This document shows, piece by piece, positions 5,501 to 7,024 of a stretch of DNA of 7,024 nucleotides. Position numbers and translations under genes: made by a program. The first letter of the stretch is position 1; each line of letters opens with the position of its first letter. The stretch comes from Chloroflexota bacterium (lineage in GTDB: Bacteria > Chloroflexota > Anaerolineae > Promineifilales > Promineifilaceae): contig QQUD01000922.1 in the NCBI GenBank assembly GCA_008501785.1, positions 1-7,024 on the forward strand. Direction: 5' to 3'. A model generated the notes under the pieces. It was not told where the DNA came from and did not search any database. It saw nothing but the letters and a program-made list of their open reading frames with translations.

Positions 5501-7024
5501 CAGATTTTATTCGCTTAGCCGTTTGTTTGTGGATTCTGTGCACAACAAACGAAATTTGGCACTGTTGCTGTCACTTGCGCTGCTCGTGATGGCAAGCAGC
5601 AGCTTTGTATACGCTCAAACTGAGGCACCGACTGTAACAGTTATTGATCAACCCACATTCACGAAAAATGGAGACCCGATCCAAAGTGGGTTGACACTTA
5701 CCTTAACCAGCACCACCATCAATGTCTGCAGCCATAACGGCACAAATTTTTACAACATTCTCGGAGATAACGCTGCCAGCTTGCGGGCCAAACTAGACAA
5801 CGAGGCTAATTTTGGCCCGAATGGCGCATATGGTGATTATGATTTTAATTATATTGACGTAGGCGATGAGTTTACGAAGCAAACGATTCTAGACAAGGAA
5901 TGTAATATTTGGTTCTCTGGTTTTGAAAGTGATAATGATTACACGCCTGAAGAGTTGACCGCACTACAAAATTGGGTAACAGAAACCAATGGTCAGGTAG
6001 TAGCTGGTTGCGATACCCAAGAAAACGATCCCGTTTGTGCGCTGCTCGATTTTTCCGTAACGACAGACACCGATACACACGGTTTTCTTACAAATACAGG
6101 GGCAACCAATCCACTTAACTGTAATGGCGCTCTAGGGTCAAACAGTCGCTTAGAGATGGCTGGTGGTAAAGGCGCTTATTTTTCAGGGCCGGGCGTAACA
6201 ACCGAGAATGTCCTTGCCGTTCACGAAACGGGTACGGATGATAATAACAAGCCTATTGTCATCTACACGGGTAATTACTTTCTGACCGCAGACATTAATA
6301 TGATACAAACCGGGGGGACAAAGGTAACGCTTTCTGATGGCCCCGATGTGACAAACAATAACGACATTTTGGCCATGAATGCGTTCTCAGCACTTGCCGA
6401 TGCGTCTGTCGGTAAGGAAATTTGCACATCTGTGGAACCAGCTCCACCATCGCCTTCAGAGCCGACCTGTGATTGTGTAGCTCAGACTGACCCCAGCGCA
6501 TCAGCCGACCAAGGGGTGTTTGCTGGCTTCGCGCCTGTCTCTATCTACTCACTCGACAACGGCTCAATCGAAGACTCTATATCCGATACGGCACTGAAAA
6601 CTACAACTGGGACAAGTCATGGAGGCCCGACCCCAACCGCAGACCGTTTTGGCAATGAAAATGGTGCCCTTCTCTTTGACGGCGTTGATGATTACATCGA
6701 AACCAATGAGGGAAGCAACAAAAAACCGCTCACCTTCTCGGTCTGGTTCCGCGCCGATGATATTGCTGGCGAGCACTCGATTGTGGACAGCGACGTCAGT
6801 GGGGGATATGGGCATTCATTGATCATTGGCTACGATGATCCAGCCAAAACAGACGACACGCCGAAAGATGGCAGCCTCGATGTTCAATATCACAACGGGT
6901 TCTGGGATACCAACGTAACGATCGAACCAGGCAAGTGGTACCAAGCGTTCGTGACTTATGGTGATGAGATGCGACTGTACCTTGGTGCTCAAGGCCAACC
7001 AATGACGCTCGTTGCCCAACAACC
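5493..7024 (+). CDS. Secreted protein with amidotransferase/ThuA-like domain and LamG-like jellyroll, 3'-truncated by the window edge
   Basis: The frame is open without a stop from the ATG at 5493 to the end of the window (510 codons and two bases), so the C-terminus is missing. Residues 1-41 are a signal peptide with an extended charged N-region, a hydrophobic core (LALLLSLALLVMA) and a probable cleavage after VYA at 41, so the protein is exported. Residues about 75-310 look like an alpha/beta domain related to ThuA or class I amidotransferase-like folds (NIWFSGFESD at 138-147, LQNWVTETNGQVVAGCDT at 158-175, YFLTADINM at 262-270); I see no clear catalytic triad and this call is tentative. 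A Pro/Ser/Cys-rich linker covers about 311-335. Residues 350 to the end match LamG/concanavalin-like jellyrolls (ALLFDGVDDYIE at 392-403, LTFSVWFRADD at 413-423, GKWYQAFVTY at 480-489), which usually bind sugars or mediate adhesion. Seven or more cysteines suggest disulfides outside the cytoplasm. It shares its leader with the broken gene at 4841. Function: probably a cell-surface or extracellular protein; the substrate is unknown. Confidence 0.88.
   Translation, partial: MKNRFYSLSRLFVDSVHNKRNLALLLSLALLVMASSSFVYAQTEAPTVTVIDQPTFTKNGDPIQSGLTLTLTSTTINVCSHNGTNFYNILGDNAASLRAKLDNEANFGPNGAYGDYDFNYIDVGDEFTKQTILDKECNIWFSGFESDNDYTPEELTALQNWVTETNGQVVAGCDTQENDPVCALLDFSVTTDTDTHGFLTNTGATNPLNCNGALGSNSRLEMAGGKGAYFSGPGVTTENVLAVHETGTDDNNKPIVIYTGNYFLTADINMIQTGGTKVTLSDGPDVTNNNDILAMNAFSALADASVGKEICTSVEPAPPSPSEPTCDCVAQTDPSASADQGVFAGFAPVSIYSLDNGSIEDSISDTALKTTTGTSHGGPTPTADRFGNENGALLFDGVDDYIETNEGSNKKPLTFSVWFRADDIAGEHSIVDSDVSGGYGHSLIIGYDDPAKTDDTPKDGSLDVQYHNGFWDTNVTIEPGKWYQAFVTYGDEMRLYLGAQGQPMTLVAQQ

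Noticed and set aside
5872..7022. Several minus-strand frames of 68-83 codons across the right-hand part
   Set aside because: They are shadows of the long open plus-strand gene starting at 5493, whose product has a signal peptide and a recognisable LamG domain.

Overview
The window looks like bacterial chromosomal DNA. The best guess is a filamentous Chloroflexota (Anaerolineae, Ardenticatenia or Caldilineae type). This rests on a STAND/NB-ARC ATPase with a long TPR tail written in the style common there, large secreted LamG-type proteins, and a genome-signature-like palindrome (ACGGCCGT) scattered through genes and gaps. The assignment is inference; no rRNA, tRNA or other phylogenetic marker is present.

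Layout. (1) Positions 1-1697, plus strand: the 3' part of a STAND-type ATPase. The window opens inside the NB-ARC domain, and a TPR-like helical tail follows. (2) Positions 1714-4665, minus strand, convergent with it and only 16 bp away: a 983-residue multidomain protein with three beta-trefoil-like repeats, two repeats resembling the Oscillatoria agardhii agglutinin (OAA) lectin family, a long helical middle, and a zincin metalloprotease domain with HEVGH, EEIFAD and HP....R motifs. It has no signal peptide. This is the most unusual gene here. (3) Positions 4666-4840: divergent intergenic region with a candidate promoter and a strong ribosome binding site for the lectin-protease, and the first copy of a leader of about 100 bp. 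(4) Positions 4841-5174, plus strand: a short broken gene whose signal-peptide-like start is out of frame with a C-terminal domain remnant, followed by a rho-independent terminator. (5) Positions 5255-5492: gap with palindromes, short tandem repeats and a second copy of the leader. (6) Positions 5493 to the window end, plus strand: a long secreted protein, open at the right edge, with a signal peptide, an amidotransferase/ThuA-like N-terminal domain and a LamG/concanavalin-like jellyroll.

How the parts may fit together. The duplicated leader links the broken gene and the secreted LamG gene as members of one exported-protein group with a shared 5' region. The lectin-protease lies back to back with that group and tail to tail with the STAND ATPase. 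A role in recognising glycans and cutting a target protein, for example against predators, competitors or phage, is a reasonable hypothesis from domain architecture, but nothing in the window proves it. No CRISPR array, RNA gene, insertion sequence or integrase was found.
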